Shown in pieces: positions 10,638-18,178 of a DNA stretch of 64,000 nt. Location of the stretch: contig JAIUNI010000010.1 in the NCBI GenBank assembly GCA_020161935.1, forward strand, positions 62,001-126,000, written 5' to 3'. The notes under the pieces are model-generated. The model was given only the letters and a program-made list of their open reading frames with translations, searched no databases and was not told where the DNA came from. This DNA comes from Chloroflexota bacterium (lineage in GTDB: Bacteria > Chloroflexota > Anaerolineae > Aggregatilineales > Phototrophicaceae). Both the position numbers and the translations under genes were made by a program. Each line of letters begins with the position of its first letter. Positions within the stretch are counted from its first letter, which is position 1.

Positions 10638-10872
10638 TAGCTATTTCTTACCCTTCTTAGTGGTCACTTCATAGCCGAAGAATATACATATAAACAATAT
10701 ATTCTGTTTCCAAATTTGTGCAAGAAAAATTATCCTTTTGTAACCTATGATTACCCTACGGTTTGATTTATTAAATATAAATTAAGTTCTTATTAATTTA
10801 CGAAATGTGGAAATGCACCTCTGGTGAGCCAACCATATTTAGGAGCGCGTATTTTTTGCTATACTGCCCAAT
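10638..10872. promoter_or_regulatory. Divergent promoter region with leaderless-type promoter for the primase
   Basis: These 235 AT-rich bases separate the leftward tail-fibre/RHS operon from the rightward primase. A TATACT hexamer at 10860-10865 ends seven bases before the primase ATG at 10873, so transcription would start at or next to the start codon. No Shine-Dalgarno sequence is visible, which fits leaderless translation. No clear -35 box was identified. Confidence 0.45.
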
Positions 10873-11871
10873 ATGTCCTCACAAGAACGCGAATTAAATG
10901 TTGAGATTACGCCGCTATTCATTGATTCTTTTGCCAAAACCTTCATTTCCCGGAGGGATTGCTATCCTTGGCAGCAAGCGGATGGCTCCTATATCAGTGT
11001 TCACAAACCCCTGACCGCTGATTTGCTACAACGCCATTTTAAAGGCTCAATCACACTCGGGGCATACGCCCTCAATTCCGCAAGCATGGCGCAGTGGATA
11101 TGTCTGGATGCGGATGATGAAACACAATGGGATCAGTTAGGTGAATTAGCCGATACCCTTCAGGCACAATCTATTCAGTCGTATCGAGAGCCTTCCAGAC
11201 GAGGAGGGCATTTATGGTTGTTTACTCCACCGCTGCCGGGAATCTTCGCGCGGCGGTTTGCGAAACAACTCATAACTGAAAATAACGTGCCTCAAGTCGA
11301 GTTGTATCCAAAGCAGGATGAACTCACAACAGGATTAGGTTCTCTGGTTCGGCTTCCACTCGGTGTTCATCGAAAATCAGGTCAGGTCTACCCATTTGTC
11401 AATCGAGATGGTGTTCCAATTTCCTCTCATCCAACTGGCGATACACGAACTCTCCTCCATGAGCAAATGGCAATCTTCGCAGATCCCTCGCGTGTTCCGC
11501 TGCCCTTTATCATGCGTGTTCTGGCGCGTGTTCCACCAGACCCACTTCCCCTCCCCAAACTTACACCTGAATTTCGTACAACTCACGCAACTGATGGTTT
11601 ACCACTCTCAGAGCGCTTAAAAAGTCAGATTTCGGTGTTGGAATTTGTCAGCCACTATGTGCAACTCGATGATCGAAACTTGGGCTATTGCCCGTTCCAC
11701 GATGACCAGATTAGAAGTTTTGGTGTGCATCCCGATCAGAATTATTGGCATTGTTTCGCAGGTTGTGGTGGCGGCAGCATTATCGACTTCTGGATGAAGT
11801 GGCGCGAACGGAATGGTCAAGACAGCAGTTTTAAGGCCACTGTCACTGAACTCCGTCAGATGCTGCTCTAA
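10873..11871 (+). CDS. Archaeo-eukaryotic-type primase with C-terminal CHC2 zinc finger
   Basis: The 332-residue protein carries an AEP primase fold: the metal-binding LDADD motif (D79 and D81), a RRGGHLW nucleotide-binding motif around 109-115, and the ELYPKQ and RLPLG segments near 143-164. Residues 248-310 form a CHC2-type zinc finger like that of DnaG (C273, H276, C294, C298) with the usual GGSIIDFW continuation. No helicase or TOPRIM domain is present. Such primases serve plasmids, phages and integrative elements, priming element replication. It lies directly upstream of the toxin-antitoxin and partition genes and is probably leaderless. Specificity and polymerase activity cannot be judged here. 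Confidence 0.85.
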   Translation: MSSQERELNVEITPLFIDSFAKTFISRRDCYPWQQADGSYISVHKPLTADLLQRHFKGSITLGAYALNSASMAQWICLDADDETQWDQLGELADTLQAQSIQSYREPSRRGGHLWLFTPPLPGIFARRFAKQLITENNVPQVELYPKQDELTTGLGSLVRLPLGVHRKSGQVYPFVNRDGVPISSHPTGDTRTLLHEQMAIFADPSRVPLPFIMRVLARVPPDPLPLPKLTPEFRTTHATDGLPLSERLKSQISVLEFVSHYVQLDDRNLGYCPFHDDQIRSFGVHPDQNYWHCFAGCGGGSIIDFWMKWRERNGQDSSFKATVTELRQMLL

Positions 11872-11927
11872 TCATTCCTTTCCGAGACCTGCTTGCATGA
11901 GTGGTATTCGTATGATGTAATACGTGC

Positions 11928-12200
11928 ATGAATGCAGTCCGTACCACGTTTACCATCCGTCCTAGCCTCTTAGAACGCCTTAGAATCTTCACGCGTGAGA
12001 CCGATAGGCCAATGTCGGCTGTTGTTGAGGAAGGGATTACAACTATACTTGAACGCCACGAGCAAGAGCGCCGCAATAAAATGTATAGAGGTCTCTTTGA
12101 ATTGGTCGGTATGTGTGATGTGCCTATCACCGATGCGTCGAGCAACATTGATGAAGTCCTCTATGGTGAAGATGGAACATGGAGGGGCGATCATGACTGA
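11928..12200 (+). CDS. Ribbon-helix-helix antitoxin (VapB-like)
   Basis: The 90-residue protein starts TTFTIRPSLLERLRIFTRET, a beta strand followed by two helices as in CopG/Arc-type DNA-binding antitoxins. The C-terminal part would bind the toxin. A TATGAT hexamer at 11911-11916 sits 11 bases before the ATG. The next gene begins inside this one (8-base overlap), the usual antitoxin-toxin arrangement, so the antitoxin probably represses the pair. In an element with a partition operon it most likely adds stability by post-segregational killing; that is inference. Confidence 0.75.
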   Translation: MNAVRTTFTIRPSLLERLRIFTRETDRPMSAVVEEGITTILERHEQERRNKMYRGLFELVGMCDVPITDASSNIDEVLYGEDGTWRGDHD

Positions 12201-12606
12201 CTTTGATGTGCTGATTGACAGTGATGCGTTTGTTGGAATGTTTTTCAGAAAAGATGTTCATCACCAGGTTGCAAAAGAAATTTATGAACGGTTTGAAAAA
12301 GATGATGCGCGATTGGTGACAACTAATTTTGTGATTGCCGAAACCGCGACGGTTCTCAGTCGTTATGACGGGCAACCTCTCGCCCGTTCGTTTTTGTCAT
12401 TCGCCCGCTCAGGCAATCTGCCCATCATTTTCATCACAAGTACACTGCAAGAAGCGTCAGAAAAAATATTCACCACCTCAGAGAATAAAAGTACAAGTAT
12501 GGTGGATTGTTCAAATGTGGCTGTGATGAAGGAATTTCATATCCCTGCTATTTTTAGCTTCGACAAGTTTTATTTCAAGAAACATCAGTTACAACGTGCG
12601 GCATAA
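12193..12606 (+). CDS. PIN-domain ribonuclease toxin (VapC-like)
   Basis: The 137-residue protein has the PIN-domain acidic residues in order: D9 (VLIDSDAF), E50 (FVIAETATVLSR), D105 (SMVDCSNVAVM) and D124 (FSFDKFY). Together they would bind a metal ion and cut RNA. The ATG at 12193 is chosen because GGAGGGG lies just upstream and the protein then begins at the first PIN strand. It overlaps the antitoxin gene by 8 bases. The tRNA or rRNA target of such toxins cannot be read from sequence. Confidence 0.8.
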   Translation: MTDFDVLIDSDAFVGMFFRKDVHHQVAKEIYERFEKDDARLVTTNFVIAETATVLSRYDGQPLARSFLSFARSGNLPIIFITSTLQEASEKIFTTSENKSTSMVDCSNVAVMKEFHIPAIFSFDKFYFKKHQLQRAA

Positions 12607-12622
12607 TTCTCAACGCAGCATA

Positions 12623-12674
12623 TTCCCCAAATTCCCCAGTTGACATCAATTCCCCAGCCTGTCATAAAGATTGG
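12623..12674 (+). promoter_or_regulatory. Partition-operon promoter with phased TTCCCCA repeats
   Basis: TTGACA at 12640-12645 and CATAAA at 12663-12668 are separated by 17 bases and end six bases before the ATG at 12675, so the transcript should be nearly leaderless. Three direct TTCCCCA repeats start at 12623, 12632 and 12650 (spacings 9 and 18) and flank the -35 box. They are a plausible operator for the HTH or ParA protein encoded downstream. Confidence 0.5.
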
Positions 12675-12866
12675 ATGCGGCATTTCCTCTCAGCCACCGA
12701 ATTCTCTAAGATCGTCAAACGCGATAAGAAGACCGTCATTCGCTGGATACAAGATGGCTATATTCCAGATGTCAAACGCGTTGGGCATGTGTATCAAATT
12801 CCTTTACACGAAGTTGAAGTGTTCAATCAAGTATCCGAATATCCACCCCGAAAATGGCGCAAGTAA
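12675..12866 (+). CDS. Small MerR/excisionase-like helix-turn-helix protein
   Basis: The 63-residue protein (FLSATEFSKIVKRDKKTVIR) fits the short winged helix-turn-helix family found in excisionases and plasmid regulators (HTH_17 type): a helix-turn-helix, then a wing with GYIPDVKRVGHVYQIP. It overlaps parA by 13 bases, so it is likely the DNA-binding regulator of the partition operon, or the excision factor for the serine recombinase. These two roles cannot be separated from sequence. No Shine-Dalgarno sequence is visible and the promoter ends six bases upstream. Confidence 0.7.
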   Translation: MRHFLSATEFSKIVKRDKKTVIRWIQDGYIPDVKRVGHVYQIPLHEVEVFNQVSEYPPRKWRK

Positions 12867-13612
12867 TATCCTTCTCGATCTTCAAAGGCGGAACCGGTAA
12901 AACGACCAGTGCAGTCAATACGGCTGCATGTTTAGCCGAAGCTGGAAAGCGTGTGTTATTGGTTGATCTTGACCAACAGGCCTCATCGACTCGCTATGTG
13001 GGGATTGACCCCGATCAAGTCAATCCTGCTTTCTACCATGTGTTCCTCAAGCAAACACCAGCCAGCGTTGTGAGAAAAAAGACAACTTTTGGGTTTGATA
13101 TTCTTCCCTCGTCCTCGCTCATGGCGGCCATCGAAGAAAGTCTCGATCCCGGTGACGAAATCATGCTGCGCGACATACTCAAACCGCTACAAGATGAATA
13201 CGACTATATCTTAGTGGATACTCCACCCGGCAAAGCGGGATTGGCTTTTAACGGCATTGTAGCGGCTGATTTACTGCTGGTTCCCGCCAGTGCCGAACGA
13301 ATGGCAATTGATGGGGTATCTGACCTAATTAACCACGTTCAAGCCATTATCTGGCATAAATTTCGCAACGAGCTTATTAATCAAGAAATTCGCATACTTT
13401 TTACCATGTACAAGGCAGGTACGAACCACTCCCCCGGTATCGTACAGGCGACTCGCAAAATCTACGGCGGCAATGTGTTGGATATGTATATCCCAGAAAC
13501 GATTGAATTCCCCCGTTCATTTGATCTGAAAGTGCCAATTATTCAACTTGCGCCGCGTCACGCAGGCTCAGAAGCCTACCGCAACGTCGCGCAATGGATT
13601 ATTAACCATTAA
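12854..13612 (+). CDS. parA: ParA-family partition ATPase
   Basis: The 252-residue protein has the deviant Walker A motif KGGTGKTT starting at residue 11, the VDLDQQASST switch I region, and the DYILVDTPPG switch II/Walker B region, as in ParA/Soj ATPases. It lacks an N-terminal DNA-binding extension, so regulation may fall to the small HTH protein just upstream. Its partner should be the next gene, two bases downstream. Together with the nearby GGTATCAC repeats this forms a type Ib-like partition locus that would distribute an extrachromosomal form of the element. Confidence 0.9.
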   Translation: MAQVISFSIFKGGTGKTTSAVNTAACLAEAGKRVLLVDLDQQASSTRYVGIDPDQVNPAFYHVFLKQTPASVVRKKTTFGFDILPSSSLMAAIEESLDPGDEIMLRDILKPLQDEYDYILVDTPPGKAGLAFNGIVAADLLLVPASAERMAIDGVSDLINHVQAIIWHKFRNELINQEIRILFTMYKAGTNHSPGIVQATRKIYGGNVLDMYIPETIEFPRSFDLKVPIIQLAPRHAGSEAYRNVAQWIINH

Positions 13613-13614
13613 CC

Positions 13615-14073
13615 ATGCGTCACCCACGCCCTGAAAACTTCGATCCTAAGCATAAGTCGCGTCAGCCGGATGCGATTAACATGGATGGCATCGTTCCGAT
13701 CCAACCCAAAGAGGCGGTTATCGAAACCACAAACCCTTTGCCTCCTCAAGAAGAATCAGACGGCATGGTATCACAACACCGTGATACCACGATACCACCC
13801 GTGAGCGAACTGCCCGTTTTAAATAGTGAAAGCGCAGTCATCGAACGTGTCCGAAAAGCGGTCAAGGAGTTTGGTAAAGAAGCGGCCACCCACCGCTTCA
13901 CACTTACTGAGAAAAAGGCGATTGCCGAGTTGGTTTATACCTATCGACAACAAGGCTTACGAACCAACGAAAACATCATTGCCCGCATCGCGATCAATTA
14001 CCTCTTCTTTGATTATCAGCGCAATCTGCAAAAGAGCATTCTTCATAAAGCGCTGCAATCGCTCAACCGGTGA
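13615..14073 (+). CDS. Small partition partner protein (ParB-like role)
   Basis: This 152-residue protein starts two bases after parA. It has a disordered, proline-rich N-terminal half and a helical, basic C-terminal half from about residue 70 (AVIERVRKAVKEFGKEA) that could bind DNA. It has no recognised ParB nuclease-like domain. Its role is inferred from position: a small gene after parA normally encodes the centromere-binding protein. Two copies of the GGTATCAC repeat lie inside the gene, at 13767 and 13781. The family is not recognised. Confidence 0.6.
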   Translation: MRHPRPENFDPKHKSRQPDAINMDGIVPIQPKEAVIETTNPLPPQEESDGMVSQHRDTTIPPVSELPVLNSESAVIERVRKAVKEFGKEAATHRFTLTEKKAIAELVYTYRQQGLRTNENIIARIAINYLFFDYQRNLQKSILHKALQSLNR

Positions 14074-14233
14074 CCGCTTCCCTGTTCATCTCGATCACAA
14101 CAACCGATCTTTTTCTGTAAACGGGACTTCTAACTTGAGAAAAAAGCAAACTGTTCCTAAACCGTGGTATCACGGTACCGTGATACCACGGTTGAATGGT
14201 TGCATGGTGTCGTGGTAGCAAGCATGGTATCAC
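13767..14233. repeat. Centromere-like GGTATCAC repeats including a 34-base perfect palindrome
   Basis: GGTATCAC occurs at 13767-13774, 14166-14173 and 14226-14233, and its reverse complement GTGATACC at 13781-13788 and 14180-14187. Degenerate copies lie at 13790-13796 and near 14207. The copies at 14166 and 14180 form a perfect palindrome from 14160 to 14193. The clusters flank or lie within the parA partner gene, as expected for a parS centromere or a replication-origin iteron set. Confidence 0.65.
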
Positions 14234-15534
14234 GGTGCGATTTACCCCTTGTGTCCAACCATTTCGAATGATGAAAATGACAGAGCATGTAGACAATGCG
14301 TTTATATGTGGCACGCCACCGTTGCGGCGAAGGAGCAACGGCCTACACCCAAACAGTGAAGCGACAACCTAAACAGCTAACCGTCTTTCATGATCTGGCA
14401 ACAGGCTATGAAATAGGGAAGTATCGAAAGATATTTTCTGATGACACCTCACGCGAACTTGATGCTTCGGATCAAGTCGAATGAAAATTCGATGCGAAGC
14501 ATCGCGTAGGCAGACTGGCAGGGGAGAGAGAAACTGGCGGGGCAGGGTAGCGGAAAACTCCAAAAGCGCTGAGCGCTTTTATAGGAGATGGTTACTGAAC
14601 ACCACCATTTGCGGTGTATTTTCCTATGGCTTCGATTAGGGTTCCTGAAAACCCTATACACGGTCACGCGCTTAGCGCGACACAAAAGGCACCAATTCTT
14701 TTGTGGTTTCGTCGGAGAGGGTACTGGGTTGTGGCCTCATTATCGCCTAGAAAAAGCGCGACATTCAGCACACAACACGGCGACCCTCCCAACTCCTCAA
14801 CCACCCCCCGTCGGCCTTTTCTCCTCGCGTCCGAAAAGCCCGACTACCACCCCGCCGCCGACCAGCCACACAAAGACGTTAGACTCGGAAAGGATTGTGT
14901 GTCTAGTGGCTGTCGGTTCCCTTGTTCCGCGCTGTTTCAGCAAGTCGAATTTCTTCTCATTGCTGGCGCGGAACTGCGGCGGGCGCGGGCGGAGAGACCT
15001 CGCAAGCTCGGCCTTCCACCACGCTCGGTGTGGTAGTCGGCCTCCGGCTCGACGGGGGATAAATGCAAAATACATTGGCGAATATTTCTTTCACGTAGCC
15101 ACACTGACGAGGATTGTGGAGACTTGTGATGTCGCATGGACAATAATGCAACATTGTGGCTTTGTTCCCTACTTGACTCTGGTAGTTTGACTTATTAGAC
15201 TCATATTAATATGTACTTGGATATTAGAAAAACAAAAAATTGGTGGTTTGAGCTAAGAATAGAGTTGTTGGAATTCTCTACAGCCTATTGTTTATTTGGC
15301 AGAGAAGCTGAACTTCAGCGATTAGTAATGTGGGCATCCAATAAACGGCTTCCCAAACCGCGTCAAGCCTACCAAAAACGGCTTTTGGAGACACAAACGA
15401 GTCTTACTCGTATACAAAGGCGCTCCCCACAAATATGGTTTGTGGCGCGTCTTAGCTTTTGTATATTGGATTGGGTGTTCCCAGCGCCTCGTACCATGCG
15501 GAAGGGAAGTGCTGGCGCAATTAAGGGAAATAGA
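14074..15534. other. Hairpin-rich non-coding region, possible replication origin or RNA region
   Basis: No convincing gene is present; the open frames overlap one another and have poor composition. Inverted repeats are dense: the partition palindrome (14160-14193); nested arms GATGCTTCG (14461-14469) and CGAAGCATC (14495-14503) around CGAAT/ATTCG; AAAAGCGCT/AGCGCTTTT (14562-14580); CGCGCT/AGCGCG (14667-14679); and strong hairpins near 14862-14925 and 15020-15045. The core GCGCTNAGCGC occurs twice, about 103 bases apart. Location beside parA and a primase makes an origin plausible; this is inference. Confidence 0.5.
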
Positions 15535-15564
15535 TTGACGATTCGATGAAAAACTGACTATACT
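15535..15564 (+). promoter_or_regulatory. Sigma70-type promoter of the recombinase leader
   Basis: TTGACG at 15535-15540 and TATACT at 15559-15564 are separated by 18 bases, close to the housekeeping consensus. Transcription would start near 15571. A near-copy of the partition repeat (GTGATAC) lies at 15570-15576, over the expected start site. Confidence 0.65.
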
Positions 15565-15570
15565 TAGTGG

Positions 15571-15731
15571 TGATACACATATATATTGATCGCTCCCGAT
15601 AGGTGCTTCCAACACCCACCGAGAGCTAACCAACCAAGCTGGTTTCCGCAGCATGGCAGGCTAAGGCGCAATAGTACCTATTGAGCTTTCGAGTCGTCAA
15701 CTGTGCTACCTAGCAGTTGGCGACTTTTTAT
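15571..15731 (+). ncRNA. Structured leader RNA or attenuator upstream of the recombinase
   Basis: A promoter ends just upstream and a strong intrinsic terminator lies at 15692-15731, giving a predicted transcript of about 160 nt with no convincing reading frame. The 5' part folds into a hairpin pairing 15592-15605 with 15613-15626 (11 of 14 pairs, arms containing GGTG and CACC), followed at once by CTAACC and a second short stem region. The terminator stands 29 bases before the 61-residue gene. The RNA could be an independent small RNA or a transcription attenuator of the recombinase operon. No known family is claimed. Confidence 0.5.
15692..15731 (+). terminator. Rho-independent terminator before the recombinase operon
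   Basis: GTCGTCAACTG (15693-15703) pairs with CAGTTGGCGAC (15714-15724) with one wobble pair, followed by TTTTTATTTT. Its position between a strong promoter and the recombinase genes suggests regulated read-through. Confidence 0.75.
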
Positions 15732-15759
15732 TTTCTGCCCATTGCAGAGAAGGACAGGT

Positions 15760-15945
15760 ATGGATGACAAGCAGCTTAACCGACAGGCAACCACCCAAGT
15801 CCCACATACGTCTATCTCTGGACAACAGGATGGGATTGATTTCATTGCAGCCTACACAACTCTAATTGATGCGTATATGAAAACCAAAATAGTCCACTTA
15901 AAACCACACGCAGGAGTAGACGATTATGGGAAAGAGACAATATAA
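15760..15945 (+). CDS. Small protein upstream of the recombinase
   Basis: This 61-residue protein begins MDDKQLNRQ. The ATG at 15760 has AAGGACAGGT directly upstream; a longer frame from 15703 would start inside the terminator. Its end overlaps the recombinase start by 20 bases, so the two are translationally coupled. The C-terminal part is predicted helical (IDFIAAYTTLIDAYMKTKIV). No family is recognised. By position it could be a recombination directionality factor or accessory protein, which is a guess. Confidence 0.5.
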   Translation: MDDKQLNRQATTQVPHTSISGQQDGIDFIAAYTTLIDAYMKTKIVHLKPHAGVDDYGKETI

Positions 15946-18178
15946 ATCTTTGGCACAGGCTCAATCCGTGACGGAATTACCGGGAACACTACCGTTAGAT
16001 CGTCCAGTTGCCGTGTATTACCGCCAATCATCCGACAAGCAAGTAGGCAATATTTCAACGACTATTCAGACCGTTGATATGATGGAATATCTGAAACAAA
16101 GAGGATGGAGAGATACCAATATTGTCATGATAGACATGGACGCAGGTGTGAGTGGTACAAAGAAAATTGATGAACGCAAGGGGATGAGGCGACTATTTGA
16201 GTTAATCACGACAGCACAAATTGGAGTGGTAGCTTGCCAAGACGAGGATCGTTTATTTCGTGATATAACCCAAATACAGGTAAATATTTTTATTGAAGCC
16301 TGTCGAGAAAACAATGTGCTTGTCCTGACACCGAGCATGGTCTATGACTTTGCTCATAAAGATATGGGAACGTTTCATGCCCGTCAATTTCGGTTCAAAT
16401 CCGAGATGGCAGCCGAGTATATACAATCCTATATTCGAGGGCGTCTGCACCGTGCAAAAGAACGACTTGCAATGCAAGGATGTTGGGCAGGAGGAAGCAT
16501 TCCGCCGGGATTTATGGTTGATATGCGAAAGCTGCTACCGGATGGGCGTAGTAACGACCAGTGGCGACAGTACGTACCATTTGAGCCATATGTAGCTGTG
16601 ATAAACGAATATTTCCGTCTGTTTCTCGAAACGGGTGGAAATATAAGTCAAGCCATTCGCACTATTCACGAAAGGGGTATTGCGTATCCTGACCCGAATC
16701 GTTGTCATCCCCCGGAGGGTTTCAAAACTTTTTATGGAATGAAACGCTTTGAAAATGGATATTACCCAAGCAAAACCACATTCAAAGATCTTCTTACGAA
16801 CGCTGCTTATATCGGACATTGGACTGTCAATGACACGATTGTTCGCTGGAATAATCATCCCGCTATTGTTCCAATAGATATTTTCATGCGTTCCTTTAAC
16901 TATCTCTCTGAGCAGGCGCTCGACGGTCAACCTAATATTGAGTACCGCCCGCATAAACAATATCGCCGACCAACTCTTGAAGTTGAACGACCCGCTGAAC
17001 GACCACTCTGCGAGGGAATGATATTTTCACAGGTAGATGGGGATTGGTTACGTGTCGGCATTGAGTATGTCAAACGCGAGAGACATTATAAGTACAAACT
17101 CTATACGAATGACCATGTGTTTGATCAGTATGTTTGGAGTAAAAAATCAGACTGGATCGACGAAGCTGTATCCAAGCGATTACATGATAGATTGCGTACT
17201 ACTTTCGACAATAAATCATGGGAACAGGCTATTGACACATACGGCGCAACTTACGAACGGGAACTCAAACTGAAAGAGTCTGAACTATCCGCGCTTGAGC
17301 AAAGCAAGCGCAATCTCGTAACCAGCCTCGAAACACTTACTGACGCACAACTTATCAAAGACGTAGAACTTCGCTATGCAAATACGAAACAGGAAATAGT
17401 GAGAGTGCAAGCAGATATTGCTGCGCTTCATGCAAATAATTCCCAATTAACAATTCTCTACACATTGCGCGATACCTATGAGCCAACTATTGAGCAATGG
17501 CCTAGTATGAACCTTGAGGCAAAGCGAGTTATTTTACAAGCGTTTCTAAGTCATATCGCGGCGGAACCTTTTGATAAACACGGTCTGCGTTTGGTCGCCC
17601 ATTGGCGTGACAATACATGTGACGCGCTTTTCATTCCACGTTTACCGACCAAAGGTGATGGGTTCTCTTTTGAGGAAACTGACAGGATCGCTGCATTGTT
17701 AGAAGCAAGGGCATCACAAGTTGAGATTGCGGAAGCGCTACCTGATCGAAAATGGAAGCCAATTCGCGATAAGATTTTTCGGATGTTCGGGAAAGAAGCT
17801 GCGGTATTTACCCCAAAGCCAATCCGTGATTTTGAGACTTATAATGACTATATTGAACGAGTTGGTGCAGCTAATGACACAGATGATAAAGCCCGCCACA
17901 TATGGAGAAATACTGAGTTACAATTGCTCACAGAACTACTTGAGGCAGGTGCGACCAAAATGGACATTGCCCAAGCCTTTCCGTATCGCCAGTGGACACA
18001 TATCCGCACCAAAGTTTCTCAGTTAAAAGGTCAAGATTTTGAAATTCTCGGCGATAAGCCGATGCGCTTTAAAGAAACGTTTGAGATGTTTATCAAACGT
18101 ATGAGAAAGGAGGGGATAGATATTTCAAGTTTCACGACTGAAACACAGATTGATACGGCTCATCCACGACGACCGTGA
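15926..18178 (+). CDS. Large serine recombinase (integrase) with C-terminal SANT-like repeats
   Basis: The 750-residue protein has an N-terminal resolvase domain with the catalytic motif YYRQSSDKQ (Ser35 expected as nucleophile, R33 nearby) and the DEDRLFRD arginine motif, then a 'Recombinase' domain (about 185-330), a beta-rich zinc-ribbon-like region without obvious cysteine pairs, and a coiled coil (about 440-520). Two C-terminal segments (about 575-625 and 665-710) share a W-x-x-I-R-x-K pattern with IAEALPDRKW and IAQAFPYRQW, resembling Myb/SANT DNA-binding repeats. It would integrate and excise the element. Its last codons and stop lie at the junction with tag, so integration appears to set its C-terminus. 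AGGAG precedes the ATG. Confidence 0.9.
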   Translation: MGKRQYKSLAQAQSVTELPGTLPLDRPVAVYYRQSSDKQVGNISTTIQTVDMMEYLKQRGWRDTNIVMIDMDAGVSGTKKIDERKGMRRLFELITTAQIGVVACQDEDRLFRDITQIQVNIFIEACRENNVLVLTPSMVYDFAHKDMGTFHARQFRFKSEMAAEYIQSYIRGRLHRAKERLAMQGCWAGGSIPPGFMVDMRKLLPDGRSNDQWRQYVPFEPYVAVINEYFRLFLETGGNISQAIRTIHERGIAYPDPNRCHPPEGFKTFYGMKRFENGYYPSKTTFKDLLTNAAYIGHWTVNDTIVRWNNHPAIVPIDIFMRSFNYLSEQALDGQPNIEYRPHKQYRRPTLEVERPAERPLCEGMIFSQVDGDWLRVGIEYVKRERHYKYKLYTNDHVFDQYVWSKKSDWIDEAVSKRLHDRLRTTFDNKSWEQAIDTYGATYERELKLKESELSALEQSKRNLVTSLETLTDAQLIKDVELRYANTKQEIVRVQADIAALHANNSQLTILYTLRDTYEPTIEQWPSMNLEAKRVILQAFLSHIAAEPFDKHGLRLVAHWRDNTCDALFIPRLPTKGDGFSFEETDRIAALLEARASQVEIAEALPDRKWKPIRDKIFRMFGKEAAVFTPKPIRDFETYNDYIERVGAANDTDDKARHIWRNTELQLLTELLEAGATKMDIAQAFPYRQWTHIRTKVSQLKGQDFEILGDKPMRFKETFEMFIKRMRKEGIDISSFTTETQIDTAHPRRP

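Larger units (their letters stand above)
1..18165. mobile_element. Integrative element with large serine recombinase, inserted in tag (left end outside window)
   Basis: This block carries a large serine recombinase at its right end, a partition operon, a stand-alone primase, a toxin-antitoxin pair and an RHS/tail-like operon, and is visibly AT-richer than the DNA to its right. Homology to tag begins at the HDDRELFE motif at about 18,165, exactly where the recombinase ends, so the right boundary is placed there. No matching tag 5' fragment (its CPWA and EWG motifs) was seen in the first 18 kb, so the left end should lie before position 1. Replication and partition genes suggest the element can also exist as a plasmid or phage-plasmid; that is inference. 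Confidence 0.7.

Noticed and set aside
14588..15190. A 200-codon plus-strand frame in the hairpin-rich region
   Set aside because: Composition is Cys-, His- and Pro-rich and irregular, it overlaps several equal frames on both strands, and it reads across hairpins.
15211..15549. A 112-codon frame before the leader RNA
   Set aside because: No ribosome site, no family similarity, and it runs through the -35 box of the recombinase promoter.
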